The notes beneath the pieces were generated by a model. It made no database searches, was not told the DNA's origin, and worked only from the letters and a program-made list of their open reading frames with translations. The position numbers were made by a program, and so were the translations under genes. From Sinotaia quadrata (taxonomy: Eukaryota > Mollusca > Gastropoda > Architaenioglossa > Viviparidae), in assembly GCA_028829895.1 (NCBI GenBank), contig CM054184.1, positions 27,601,701-27,665,700 of the forward strand: a stretch of DNA of 64,000 nt, read 5' to 3'. Shown in pieces: positions 40,881 through 51,414 of the stretch. Each line of letters begins with the position of its first letter. Position 1 is the first letter of the stretch.

Positions 40881-41475
40881 AATGTATTCATAATAATTAT
40901 TTTCTAACGCAAGGTGGCGCTCGAGACTCCTCTAAAACTGTTCGACTTGACAGATGTCTCTGCAAATAGTGTCAAGGAAACGAATTCTAATTATACATTG
41001 ATTTCTAGTCATGTCAGATTAAAAATGAAAAACAAATAAATTTTAAATGCGACAAGTTGCCAAATGAACCGTGAAAACATTTCTTTTTGCTTCAGCAATT
41101 GTATTATTTCGTTGTATTAAGATCGGTACACGGATTTTTACGAATTCGATTCATGTGGAAATAAAGGTGTGCAAATAGGGATTTAAGTGTTTATATTTGT
41201 ATTTGATCATTTAAATCGATAATTACCTTTCTTTCTTTCTCGCACACAACACAATCAGAAAGGCTTTCTTTTAAACAAAATAAATAGAAATTATTCCCAA
41301 CCATTCCTCAGGAACGAATAAAAATATTATATTCAAATGTTTAGTTAAAAAAATATATAAGCTAAACATTTGTGAACTTCAGTCGTTGCATGATTAAATT
41401 TATTTGCACAAACGTACAAGTATTTGTGATATATTTGCGCGTGTACATGGGAGAGAATGTAATCATATTGCACCA

Positions 41476-41506
<31 letters not shown>

Positions 41507-41820
41507 CTTTAAGAGTTACATAATATCTTAAGACCATTAACATGCATTGTTACATAATATCTTAAGACCATTAACAAGCATTGATACATGAATTTGACTA
41601 ATAATATATATTTAAGTATACGACTAGTGTCATGTTACAAAGATAATGCTTGGCAAATGTCATCGTGGAACAGACATCCTCGTTGTAATAGGTGTCTCTT
41701 GGTATACTCAGACACGATGCGTGCATGCATGGCTGACGTCATTTAGAGAAATTAATTCCTATTCTTTGAAATGCATCAATTCCTGTTTGTCAATTTATTA
41801 CTAGCCCTTTAGATCTAATA
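40881..41820. other. Unique stretch with (GT)n and a 48-bp pair
   Basis: (GT)n at about 41477-41498. GTTACATAATATCTTAAGAC is repeated at about 41515 and 41549. No gene. Confidence 0.6.
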
Positions 41821-41824
41821 GTGA

Positions 41825-41965
41825 TGATTGAGGGAGAGGTGTTATCCACTCAGCTCAGTCTTCCTCACTTGACATAGGACGAAGAGATGTTGATGTCCGC
41901 TAGAGAATCGAACTCTATTCTACTAAGCAGTACATGATTGACCACTTAACCCCGTAACAATAACT
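41825..41965 (-). mobile_element. Possible tRNA-derived SINE
   Basis: On the minus strand GTTACGGGGTTAAGTGGTCA (about 41957-41938) is A-box-like, and GAGTTCGATTCTCTA (41915-41901) fits a B box (GGTTCGANTC) at tRNA-like spacing. A non-tRNA body follows towards 41825. It does not fold as an intact tRNA in my reading. Confidence 0.4.
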
Positions 41966-42330
41966 CCTGGTGTGCATGTGCCAGTGAAAGTTTCAAATAA
42001 TAACAAAATTCTAAAGATAAACTTTTAAAAAAAAATCATTAGCAAAGGCGATTTTTGTGTAGAACTATTGATCATTTCGTAATATCCATTTTTCATTTTA
42101 AATCAACTAATGTCTGTCACACTTTTCTCTAGGGGATCTCTAATTAACGTCTGTCATATACTTGTCTGGCGGATCGCTCTCTCTCTCTCTCTCTTTCTCT
42201 GGACCGGTGACCTGGTACTTTCCTTATCTGTAGAGCGGGTAAACACCTGTTCTCATCTCCGCATTTTCTTTTATTCTATGACTAATCGGTTCCACGACAT
42301 GACGCGCGTCATTTCTTACGCGCTCATATT
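41966..42330. other. Unique stretch with short (CT)n
   Basis: (CT)n at about 42177-42193. No gene supported. Confidence 0.5.
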
Positions 42331-42645
42331 TCACTCAGTAACGTGACGATTGTTTCTTTGTCTGTGACGCTTTTATTCTCTATCACGAATACATCACTCA
42401 GTAACGTGACGATTTTTTCTTTGTCTGTGACGCTTTTATTCTCTATCACGAATACATCACTCAGTAACGTGACGATTGTTTCTTTGTCAGTGACGCTTTT
42501 ATTCTCTATCACGAATACATCACTCAGTAACGTGACGATTTTTACTTTGTCTGTGAGGCTTTTATTCTCTATCACGAATACATCACTCAGTAACGTGGCG
42601 ATTGTTTCTTTATCTGTGACGCATTTTTTCTCTATCACGAACATG
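42331..42645. repeat. 62-63 bp minisatellite, 5 copies
   Basis: Unit CACTCAGTAACGTGACGATT then GTCTGTGACGCTTTTATTCT. Frames on both strands stay open because the period is a multiple of three for most copies. Confidence 0.96.
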
Positions 42646-42821
42646 GTACGAAGACACGCTGACAGACCTATTATTCTCCCTCCTCCCCCCCCCCCACTTT
42701 AAACATGAAGAAAGGTGCAGAGGAGTGGAAGCTAAGAATATGTGAAGGCACTTTTTCTGCACACTCTGGGCCCTGATGGTCTTTCTATCTAAAATGAGTT
42801 GCAGTTCACTGCTGATCACAG

Positions 42822-43415
42822 GGTAAAAGACATCATCACAGCTTTCGATGAGCACTTCATCGATAAGATTAATAAGACGTATGAACGCTACATGTTCAAC
42901 AAGAGAGCTGATGGAAATATAGAGGACTATATAACTGCTCCCCGCACTTTAGCGAAAACTTAAACTTCTGTGAGCCAAGACACTAGTGAGAGACCATATT
43001 GTCTTGGGAATCAGAGACAACAGCACTAGAAAACGTTTACCGCAGGAGTCTGAGATTACTCTCAAGGTCTACATCGATATGTGATGGGCAGATTAAGCGA
43101 CTCATCAGCTAAAGAACTTGACTTCTACATCTGTATCTGGTGCAGAGGTTGCTAATACTGCTGAAGTTTTTGATGAAGCGTGTACTGTATCCTTTAGTGC
43201 TATGCCCAAAAAAGAAGAGCTCTCACTCTAAACCTAGCTGTAAGTTCTGTGGACAAAAGCACACCGTAAAGAAGGATTTTTTTCCTGCATGGGGACAAAC
43301 CTACAAGATCTGCAAAAAGAAGAACCATTTCGCAGTGAAATGGGTAAAAAAAAAAAAAAAAAAACCATTTCGCAGTGAAATGTAAGAGGAAGAAGACTTT
43401 AAATATGAAAGACGA
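42822..43415 (+). pseudogene. gag remnant with degenerate zinc knuckles
   Basis: KDIITAFDEHFIDKINKTYE and YMFNKRADGNIEDYIT match gypsy gag capsid sequence. Then CKFCGQKHTVKKDF and YKICKKKNHFAVKW, where cysteines of CX2CX4HX4C are partly lost. The NHFAVK segment is duplicated across an A18-19 run (about 43347-43364), a small slippage event. Several stops. Confidence 0.75.
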
Positions 43416-43879
43416 TTACTTCACTGACCGTGAGTGCTGTCCTGTGTAAGCTGGAGGAGAAAAGGTGTTTACTGTTGGCAGTAAGCGACATAACAAAATG
43501 ATCAAAGCCATGATGATCATTCTTGGAGAGAACGCTGCCTGCCAGATTGACTCTTGAGCTAGTGTTAATGAGATTTCTGAAAAAATACAATAAAGGCTTG
43601 CCTCCAACTTCCACAGAAACTAAACTATGAATGTATTATGCAAGCATCATCACACCTTGCGTGTGGTAAATCCAAAGACGTCAAATTCATCGTTGTCAAC
43701 AAGAGACTGATACCCAGTGAATTTAATGCATGGACAAGGTGACTGACTCCTCCTGTACATTATGACTATGCCACTTCACCTCGAGTACCTGTGTTACTTC
43801 AGCACACAATCTCACCTACTGATGATTTCTTTCAGACATTCTCTAAAGTGTTTGATGATCATCAAGGTGACCTCAACTG

Positions 43880-44600
43880 GAGTTGTTCATCTGCAAGTTG
43901 ACCCTACAGTGACGCCTATTAACTATCCTACTGGACATGTGCCTCTAGCTATAGAAACCAAAGTTAAAGCTGAACTTGATTGGCTAGCCAAGAAAGGCAT
44001 CATTACACCTGTTGAACAACTCACTGACTGGACTAGCAGAATGGTGTTCGCAACAAAGAAGTCAGGTGACCTTCGGATCTGTCTTGACCCACATCCTTTA
44101 AATAAGGCACTGAAATGTGAGTGATATCAATTACCTGTGATAGACGACATTCTGCCAAAATTGGCAAATGCCAAAGTATTCTTAAAGTTAGACCTGACAA
44201 ATGCTTATTGGCATATGCATCTTGATGAGGAATCAAGTCTGTTAACTACTTTCCAGTCTCCAATGGACGATACAGAAGGAAGAGACTTTTCTTTGGCATT
44301 TCTTTTAGTTCAGAACTGTTCTATAAAAATCTGAACTTTGCTCTTTATAATCTTAACAATGTTATTGGAGTATCCGATGACTTCATTGCCTATGGCTCTG
44401 GTGACACTAGAAACTGTTAATCATGATCATGATAAGAACATCACTGCTTTGCTGAACATATGCTGCTCTTTGGCACGAGGCTGAGCAAAAACAAAGCTGA
44501 GACCAGGAAGAATGAGACCACGTTTCTTGGGCATAGGATCACAAGTGAGGTTTGAAGATCGACCCCGAAAAGGTGAAAACTGTTATTGAAATAAAGAAAC
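43880..44600 (+). pseudogene. Reverse transcriptase remnant
   Basis: HVPLAIETKVKAELDWLAKK, GDLRICLDPHPLNKAL, VIDDILPKLANAKVFLKLDL, then after a frameshift RLFFGISFSSELF and GVSDDFIAYG. The DD pair of the catalytic box is kept, but a stop at 44122 and later shifts disable it. Confidence 0.8.
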
Positions 44601-44950
44601 CTGAGAATGTCAAAGATGTGAGACGCTTTGTACCAAAGATCTCTGAGAAACGTGAATCCATTCGAGAGTTACTCTTGCTGATGTCGAATGGACATGGTCT
44701 GAAAAGCATGATGCTGTTTTTTTCTGCTATTAAGGAGATGGTAACTGATATTCCAGTGTTGGCTTTTTATAATCCTGCTGAAGAGCTAACTACCCAGTAT
44801 GACTCAAGCCAAAGTGATCTTGGTGCTGTCCTGATGCAGAACAGTAAACATTGACTGACACTGAGACTAGATATACACAAATTGAAAAAGAGTTGCTCGC
44901 CAACAATTTTTTCCCGTGACAAATTTCACCAATATACATTTGGCGCTCCT
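44560..44950 (+). pseudogene. RT connection and RNase H start
   Basis: KVKTVIEIKKPENVKDVRRF, DIPVLAFYNPAEELTTQYDS and SDLGAVLMQ, then YTQIEKELLA. Ends at the deletion junction after HQYTFG. Confidence 0.75.
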
Positions 44951-45166
44951 GCTGCTGTTCCTATAGCTCTTCCTGATGCCCAACAACCTAAGGTCCCAAA
45001 GACTGACCCTTGCAAACTCTTTACTGGTTTCACCATCAACTCCTGTCCAGGCACCGGATCTGAACCAGTCCTCTATTTCAAACTTACCCATTCTGTTTTC
45101 ATTTCATCTCTGTTTATCTTCTTTATACTTTGTTTGTTATTTTATATTAGATCTGATCACTCTTAA

Positions 45167-46300
45167 TTGGATAGAAAGAACACGTGGACTTAAAGTGTCA
45201 ACTAAAAACACTTGGACTTTAGACCAAAAGCACTGAAAACACGGGCTGCAAAGATAGGAAACATCATGGCTTACTAGTACAGTCAAATAGGGAGAAACAA
45301 GATGCTCCTGGAGATTTGAACCCCGTTCACTTCACACACAATGTGAAAACATTTTTTTATTTCATTATAAATTTCAGATAAATAAAAGATGACAATTTGT
45401 TTCAGATAATTAAACATTTTTTTTAAATATAAACCAATATAAAAACCATCAACTTACTCATCAACAAAAAGGATGTGTCATCAGGTATTCTGCCTGCAAC
45501 ATTATATTCACTGGAGACAGAAATTTACAAGATCTTGGTGGAAATTAACATGCCAAAGGAATGTCTCTCAAAAATAATACAATGAAATCATTCACCAACT
45601 TTTTCATTTTTATCACCAAATTTCCACTAAAAAAATATTATTTTCTGATCACATGCATAATGAACTGAGAATGAAGAAATTGTACCCAAAAAAGCTTGTT
45701 ACAAAAGTCTTACAAAACAATGCAATGAAACAAAACAAAACAATGAACTGAGAATGAAGAAATTGTACCCAAAAAAGCTTGTTACAAAAGTTTTACAAAA
45801 CAATGCAATGGATGTTGTTGTTTTTTAAAGAAAGTTTTCTAAATGTGAAGAAAAAGATTAAGGTGAAGAGATATAAAGAGATGTATAAGGAATATGTCAT
45901 GTTCTGATGGTCAAAGTAAAATTATCATTACATTAGATGTGTTTTAAATAAAATGTTGACAATATTAGGTTCACTCATAAAGACAAAAGTTGGCTAAAAC
46001 GAATGTATGAAAGAATATATTGGTTTAGAGTGAATGTGTGTAAGATAAGGGTGGATTTCTGTTCATTTGGTCTTATCACTTGTGCTAGAAGGAGCCTCTT
46101 GATATATTTGTGTGCATTTGAAAGGGAAATTGGTCACATTAGATTTACTTAGGTATGATGATGATCTCATAATTATGGCATGCGTAAGTAGGATGGGGAC
46201 AGATATGAGAAGATTTTACTGGGTTTTTTTCATCTAAATACATCTGGTTTTCTGCTCTAGATATCACTCTGTCTGACATAGGATAATTATCTGTCACTAA
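45167..46300. other. AT-rich stretch with a tandem pair of about 83 bp
   Basis: AATGAACTGAGAATGAAGAA with GTACCCAAAAAAGCTTGTTA occurs at 45659 and 45742. No gene. Confidence 0.6.
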
Positions 46301-46304
46301 TAAA

Positions 46305-46945
46305 AAAAAGTCCAAAGTACAGTGTTTCTGAAAGACTTGTCAAATTGCATACTACAATATTACTGTGATAAAATAAAGACTTGCTTCATTTTGTACACTA
46401 TTATTGTCATAAAAGAAAGACTTGTCATGTTGAACACTGCACTATTACTATGAAAAAAGAAAGATTTGTATTGTTGTATACTACATTATTACTTTGATGA
46501 AAGAAAGACTTTTCATGGTGTACACTACTATTTACATTAATTATTTTTTAAAAGACTTGTCATGTTGTACACTACATTATTATTGTGATAAAAGAAAGAC
46601 TTGTCATGTTGTACTCTATACACTATTACTATACTGTTACTTTGATAAATGAAAGACTTGTCATATTGTACTCTATACACTATTACTTTGATAAATGAAA
46701 GACTTGTCATATTGTACTCTATACACTATTACTTTGATAAATGAAAGACTTGTCATATTGTCCTCTATACACTATTACTTTGATAAATGAAAGACTTGTC
46801 ATGTTGTACTCTATACACTATTACTTTGATAAATGAAAGACTTGTCATGTTGTACTCTATACACTATTACTTTGATAAATGAAAGACTTGTCATGTTGTA
46901 CTCTATACACTATTACTTTGATAAATGAAAGACTTGTCATGTTCA
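46305..46945. repeat. 44-48 bp minisatellite, about 13 copies
   Basis: Unit GAAAGACTTGTCATGTTGTA then CTCTATACACTATTACTTTG. The right half is nearly uniform at 44-45 bp; the left half is diverged. Confidence 0.94.
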
Positions 46946-47640
46946 CTGCAGCATGATAACAAAATGATTTGCATCAAATCATATAATGAAATACCAGCTT
47001 GATGACAGAAAAATATGTCAGGTTTTATTCTAAATACTATAAGTAGAAACAGAATAACCTGTATCAGGTTGCAAAGAAAAGAAAATACTACATATATAAT
47101 CATAGAAAGATGTTGTATCTACAAAATTATTACTACATGTATAACAGAAAAATGCTGCAAACTACAAAAATACTACTACATGTATAATAGCAGAGAGATG
47201 CTGTGTACTACAAAAATACATCTGTGATAAAAGAAAGCTGTGTCAAGTTATACTAAAACATTGTAACAGACAATTTATGTCAGTTTGTGTACTTCACTAG
47301 TACTGGTTTATAGTTTATAGTTCCAAGTTATGTCACTTCGTGAACTACAATACTACTCTGATAATGGAAGACAATATTCACCACCATATATATATGATAA
47401 ACACTCCAAGATGAACACAATAATACTACCAAGTTAACAGAAAGAAAAGTGTAATAACAGAAGGATGCCAATGAAATGTTACTGTAAAAGTGATAACAGA
47501 AAGACATGTAAAGATATGATTTACATTGCTGTTGTGGTACAAGAAAGACAGGTTTCAGGTTGTGCACTAAAATACTATCACTATTATAGAAACAGAAAGA
47601 TGTGTCAACTTGTTCACTAAAGTGCTATTAACATTATGGT
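46946..47640. repeat. Old, strongly diverged continuation of the same array
   Basis: Fragments such as AGAAAGATGTGTCA and ACTACAATACTACT recur irregularly. No gene. Confidence 0.6.
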
Positions 47641-49190
47641 AACTGAAAGATGTCATTTTGTGCATTAACCCATTCACAGGTGTATGGCCATTTATATGCA
47701 TAAATCTAAGTATAGCTGTATGGCGTTCAGCCAAAAGTGTGCAGTTGCACACACACTCAGTGTTACTAATGTTAGTCATTCAAAATGAGTCAATCAGTAT
47801 GAAACAAATATGTGTTTCCCCTTAGAAGACAATCTGTTACAAGTCTACTATTGGAGAGCTGTTAGATTGCTTATGTGATAGAAAGAGCATTTTTTTCTAA
47901 TACACACACAGCTCTGATCTAGGTCAACAGACAATGCAACTTGTGCTGAGAGAAATTTTTGCAAGTAATGGCTTCGTCAGAATGCTTTTGCTTTCATCAA
48001 CAAACTCTGTCAACCCACAGCTTAATCAGATTACTATTTAGCTGATGATTCATGAAGAGGAATTTTGCCAGTCCCAAGTGATTTCATAGAAAATAGTGTG
48101 ACAATGTCAAGTCAGTCAGCCAATATGGCATGGTGTGGTGTTCAGCATTTGAAATTTCAGGTCAGCTAGAAAAAAAATAGTTTCTTTACTTCATTTGATG
48201 TGTAAACTTTTATGGAATTCTTAAAAAAAAAAAAGATGTGCATTGGACTCCTGTGCTAATTTTAAACAATTATAAATCTTCGCATCTCCACTATTATTTG
48301 CTATGGGCTTGATCTATTAAAATTTATATATTAAAAATTATATATGTATAGAATTCAAACAAACAAATTTTCTAATAAATAAATATTAGTGATTTTACTT
48401 CTTCATTCCTTTTATTGTCATGTACACTCAACAAGAACTTTACCTTGAACTGTAAAAAAAAGTAATATACATTTGGAATATATTCAATTTGAAGAAATAA
48501 TTTTCATTTAGAAAATATCTTAGGATTGAAAATTATGAAGAATAAATAAATAAATAGTACTTTTGCATCTAACCTGGACTTTTGAAATTGGACTTGTATT
48601 TGTTTATTCAAAAATTTCTTTTCTATAATATGCAGTGACAGTAAGGTTATTTCTTCACGTGAAGTTTCTGAAGACAAAAATGTCTGTGTAACAATGAACA
48701 AAGGACTTCAATTTGCAATATATATTTGCAATTGGGCTTGTATTTGCTTTTCTAAAAGGAATTCTTGTGCAAATTATTTTATGGCACTGTAATGATTTTT
48801 TTCACCAAAATTCATCATTTTCATTGACAGATAAGGGAACATTTTATTATATATTTATTTTTGAATTTTAAATAATTTTAAAATACTACTTTTAAAATTC
48901 TTTAGTATGTTCAACATAGGTATCAATTTTGAGATCTGTTTTTGTTATATTTTGAAGCTTTCATCAGACACATCTCGGGCACTGGCTTGCTTAACACTCT
49001 GTGTCTCAAACTTTTATGGGTGAGACCTCTGATAAGGCAGCAGGATATTTATTCAAAATACTGATAAAACACCCCCAAATCACTTATACTTTATGAAAAT
49101 TTATTATTTGGGGGTGTAAGGTTTTATTTACCATAGAAAATTCAATACTGTGAACAAACTTTGTGAGAATCAACATTCAAGATCAAGAAA
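47641..49190. other. Unique AT-rich stretch with a perfect hairpin
   Basis: No coding region. A perfect 12-bp inverted repeat, ACACCCCCAAAT and ATTTGGGGGTGT, lies at 49069-49080 and 49106-49117. Confidence 0.6.
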
Positions 49191-49660
49191 AAGTAACATC
49201 AAAATGCTATTAATATTATTGTAACAGAGAGATGTGTCAAGTTGTGCATTAACTACTATCACTATTATTGTAAAAGCGAGATGTGTCAAGTTGTGCATTA
49301 ACTACTATCACTATTATTGTAAGAGCGAGATGTGTCAAGTTGTGCATTAAATATTATCACTATTATTTTAACAGAAAGTCATGTTCGGTTGAGTATTAAA
49401 TGCTAATAATATTGTGATAGCAGAGAGAAATGTCAAGTTGTGCAATAAAATATTAAAAACATTAGGATACAGAAAAATGTGCCAAGTTATGCACTACAAT
49501 ATATAAGTGATAATCAGAACATTTTAGCAGCTTTTACTAAGTAGTATTCTGGTAGGAGAAAGACATGCTGTTGTAATTTGTAAAAGGTTATACACAAAAA
49601 TACTAATGACATAACAAAACTACTTGTGATTATCTGTGCACCAAAACACCATTGGGGCAA
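49191..49660. repeat. Minisatellite of about 61 bp, then decayed
   Basis: GAGATGTGTCAAGTTGTGCA with TTAACTACTATCACTATTAT in three good copies (49225-49350), related to the 46.3-47.6 kb family. Confidence 0.85.
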
Positions 49661-50294
49661 TGTCACATAATGGCTTATGTAGCCCACACCCACTCTCCTC
49701 TAAAAATAGTTTATAAGCAAACCTAAACGGCTAAGTAGAAAAATGCACGAGTATCCACTCAGTCTAAAGAACCAATCAGCAGGCTGCTCAACCACATGCA
49801 AATGAAAGTACTAGAAACTCACCTAATATTCATTAGTTGAATGCAAGCTGACCATTGAGGCAACACATAGTTTGGCTCCCAGTGTTAACAAAGTATAATC
49901 ATACTACTAACCTTATCGCCAGTTATCAACACAGCAAGAAATCATCTTCTGTATATATTACTGCCAAAGGTATGTGGTTTTACTAGCATAACTAAATATT
50001 ATAACTATGTTCAGTAATTTTGACTATGTTATATATAATTAGACTATTCATGTTAGCATGATTCATTTTCATGTTACATGTTGTGTGTCACATGTATTTA
50101 CTTACTATCCTGGCTGTATGTATCAGGAGCTCGAGCTAGCTTCTAGAAGTGTCACTCTTCTATTCATCATTACCTATCTCCTATCTTTCCAGGTGGCCAG
50201 CCAGGGTGTGTTTTGAAGATTAGCCTAAGGTTACAGGTGGCCCAGGGTGGTGGAGAATTAACGTCTTGCCCATCTCCCAGCAAAATTTCACAGG
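49661..50294 (+). repeat. Dispersed repeat B, copy 1
   Basis: Begins TGTCACATAATGGCTTATGT, contains TGTATTTACTTACTATCCTG and GGCCAGCCAGGGTGTGTTTT, ends in a CATCTCCCAGCAAAATTTCA block. A second copy lies at 53276-54039 in the same orientation. It has no long ORF and looks like a non-autonomous mobile element. Confidence 0.85.
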
Positions 50295-51030
50295 TAACCA
50301 AAAGACTTCTGGTAGTTATGCACCAAATATTACTAGGATAACTAAAAGACTTGGGTCAACTTGTGCACCAATATATTACTATCATACTAATGAAGAATCA
50401 TGACTAGATTAAATATTTCTTGCAAGACTGTCTAGTTTAATTATATTTGTTACAAGATGTGTCTAGTTGTGCACCAGAATACTACTATCATGCTATTGCA
50501 GTGATTAACGTCTTCTTGGGAAAAAATAATATATAACAGTTGAGGTGATTTGAAATTAATGAAAATAAATGCAAAGACTATACAAATCATGTTAGAACAT
50601 TTTATAAGACAAGACTAAAATATATATTTTTATCATATCTTACTGAAATCACCTTGATATCACAGTATTTTGTTTTGAAACAGATTACCAACATCCAGTT
50701 TGTAGAACTGATTCTAGGCACTTAATAAAATATACTTTTCAATTAAGCAACCTTTCAATAATACCCACTTCCATAAAACCTCTACTGCCTAAATTAGAAT
50801 AAAAAAGAACTGGATCATCTTCATTTGGGGAAAAAAAATATTATTATACATTTCTTCTATATCACAGTAATTACTACAAGAAGTTTTCAACAAATCTTGT
50901 CACTATGTGCTCTGACATTGTTTCCATATTTTTTTATGTCTATGCCTGGAACACTGATATCAAGATCCTATGGAGAAAATAAAGACAAGTCTGTTGTAAA
51001 AACCATCAGCTTTAAGTATATAAATCACAT
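50295..51030 (-). other. Unique stretch, probable 3' UTR or flank of the second gene
   Basis: No repeat or other gene seen. I could not place a minus-strand AATAAA. Confidence 0.5.
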
Positions 51031-51414
51031 TCAAAATAGTCTGTGAGGAGAAAGTTTATCTGGTGGACTTGGAGTGTTCAGCATGGGTTTCCGTAAAGGA
51101 GGAAGTGCTTTCATTGGAGTCCAAACTGCATTCCATTCATTAAAATCAACGGCCTTTCCTAATGATTCACTCTCATCTGGTGGACTTGGAGTGTTCAGCA
51201 TGGGTTTCCGCAATGGAGGAAGTGCTTTCAATGGAGTCCAAACTGCATTCCATTCATTAAAATCAATGGCCTTTCCTAATGATTCACCCTCATCAAAATC
51301 TTTCAGCCTGCTCTGTTGCAATTCATTTTCATCATTATATACACTGCTGTCTAACTGATCAAGAAAGTCCCGGTAATGATGATCAGAGAATGTTATTCTT
51401 TCCCTCTCACTTTC
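51031..51414 (-). CDS. Second gene, last exon with duplicated 39-residue module
   Basis: 128 codons including the TGA stop at 51031-51033. Acceptor TTTTTCATAG/GAAAGT, phase 0. Starts ESERERITFSDHHYRDFLDQ and then carries two tandem modules beginning (G/S)ESLGKA(I/V)DFNEW and ending PMLNTPSPPD(E/K), then KLSPHRLF. The conserved W, P and D residues differ little between modules. Confidence 0.75.
   Translation of the reverse strand, partial: ESERERITFSDHHYRDFLDQLDSSVYNDENELQQSRLKDFDEGESLGKAIDFNEWNAVWTPLKALPPLRKPMLNTPSPPDESESLGKAVDFNEWNAVWTPMKALPPLRKPMLNTPSPPDKLSPHRLF

Larger units (their letters stand above)
42820..45165 (+). mobile_element. Decayed Ty3/gypsy element, gag to RNase H, integrase missing
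   Basis: Order on the plus strand is gag, zinc knuckles, a decayed protease region, reverse transcriptase and the start of RNase H: the canonical gypsy order and a different lineage from the element at 19-21 kb. After DKFHQYTFG (about 44920-44945) the frame jumps to APAAVPIALPDAQQPK, a likely element end, so the rest of RNase H and the integrase have been deleted. Many stops and frameshifts. No LTRs recognised; a poly-C run lies at about 42686-42697. Confidence 0.8.

Noticed and set aside
42324..42702. 106- and 119-codon frames on opposite strands
   Set aside because: 62-63 bp tandem repeat.
45320..45345. B-box-like GGTTCAAATCTCC on the minus strand
   Set aside because: No A box at the right distance and no tRNA-like fold.
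47655..47680. TTAACCCATTCACAGG resembling a piggyBac-type end
   Set aside because: No opposite inverted end or TTAA partner found nearby.
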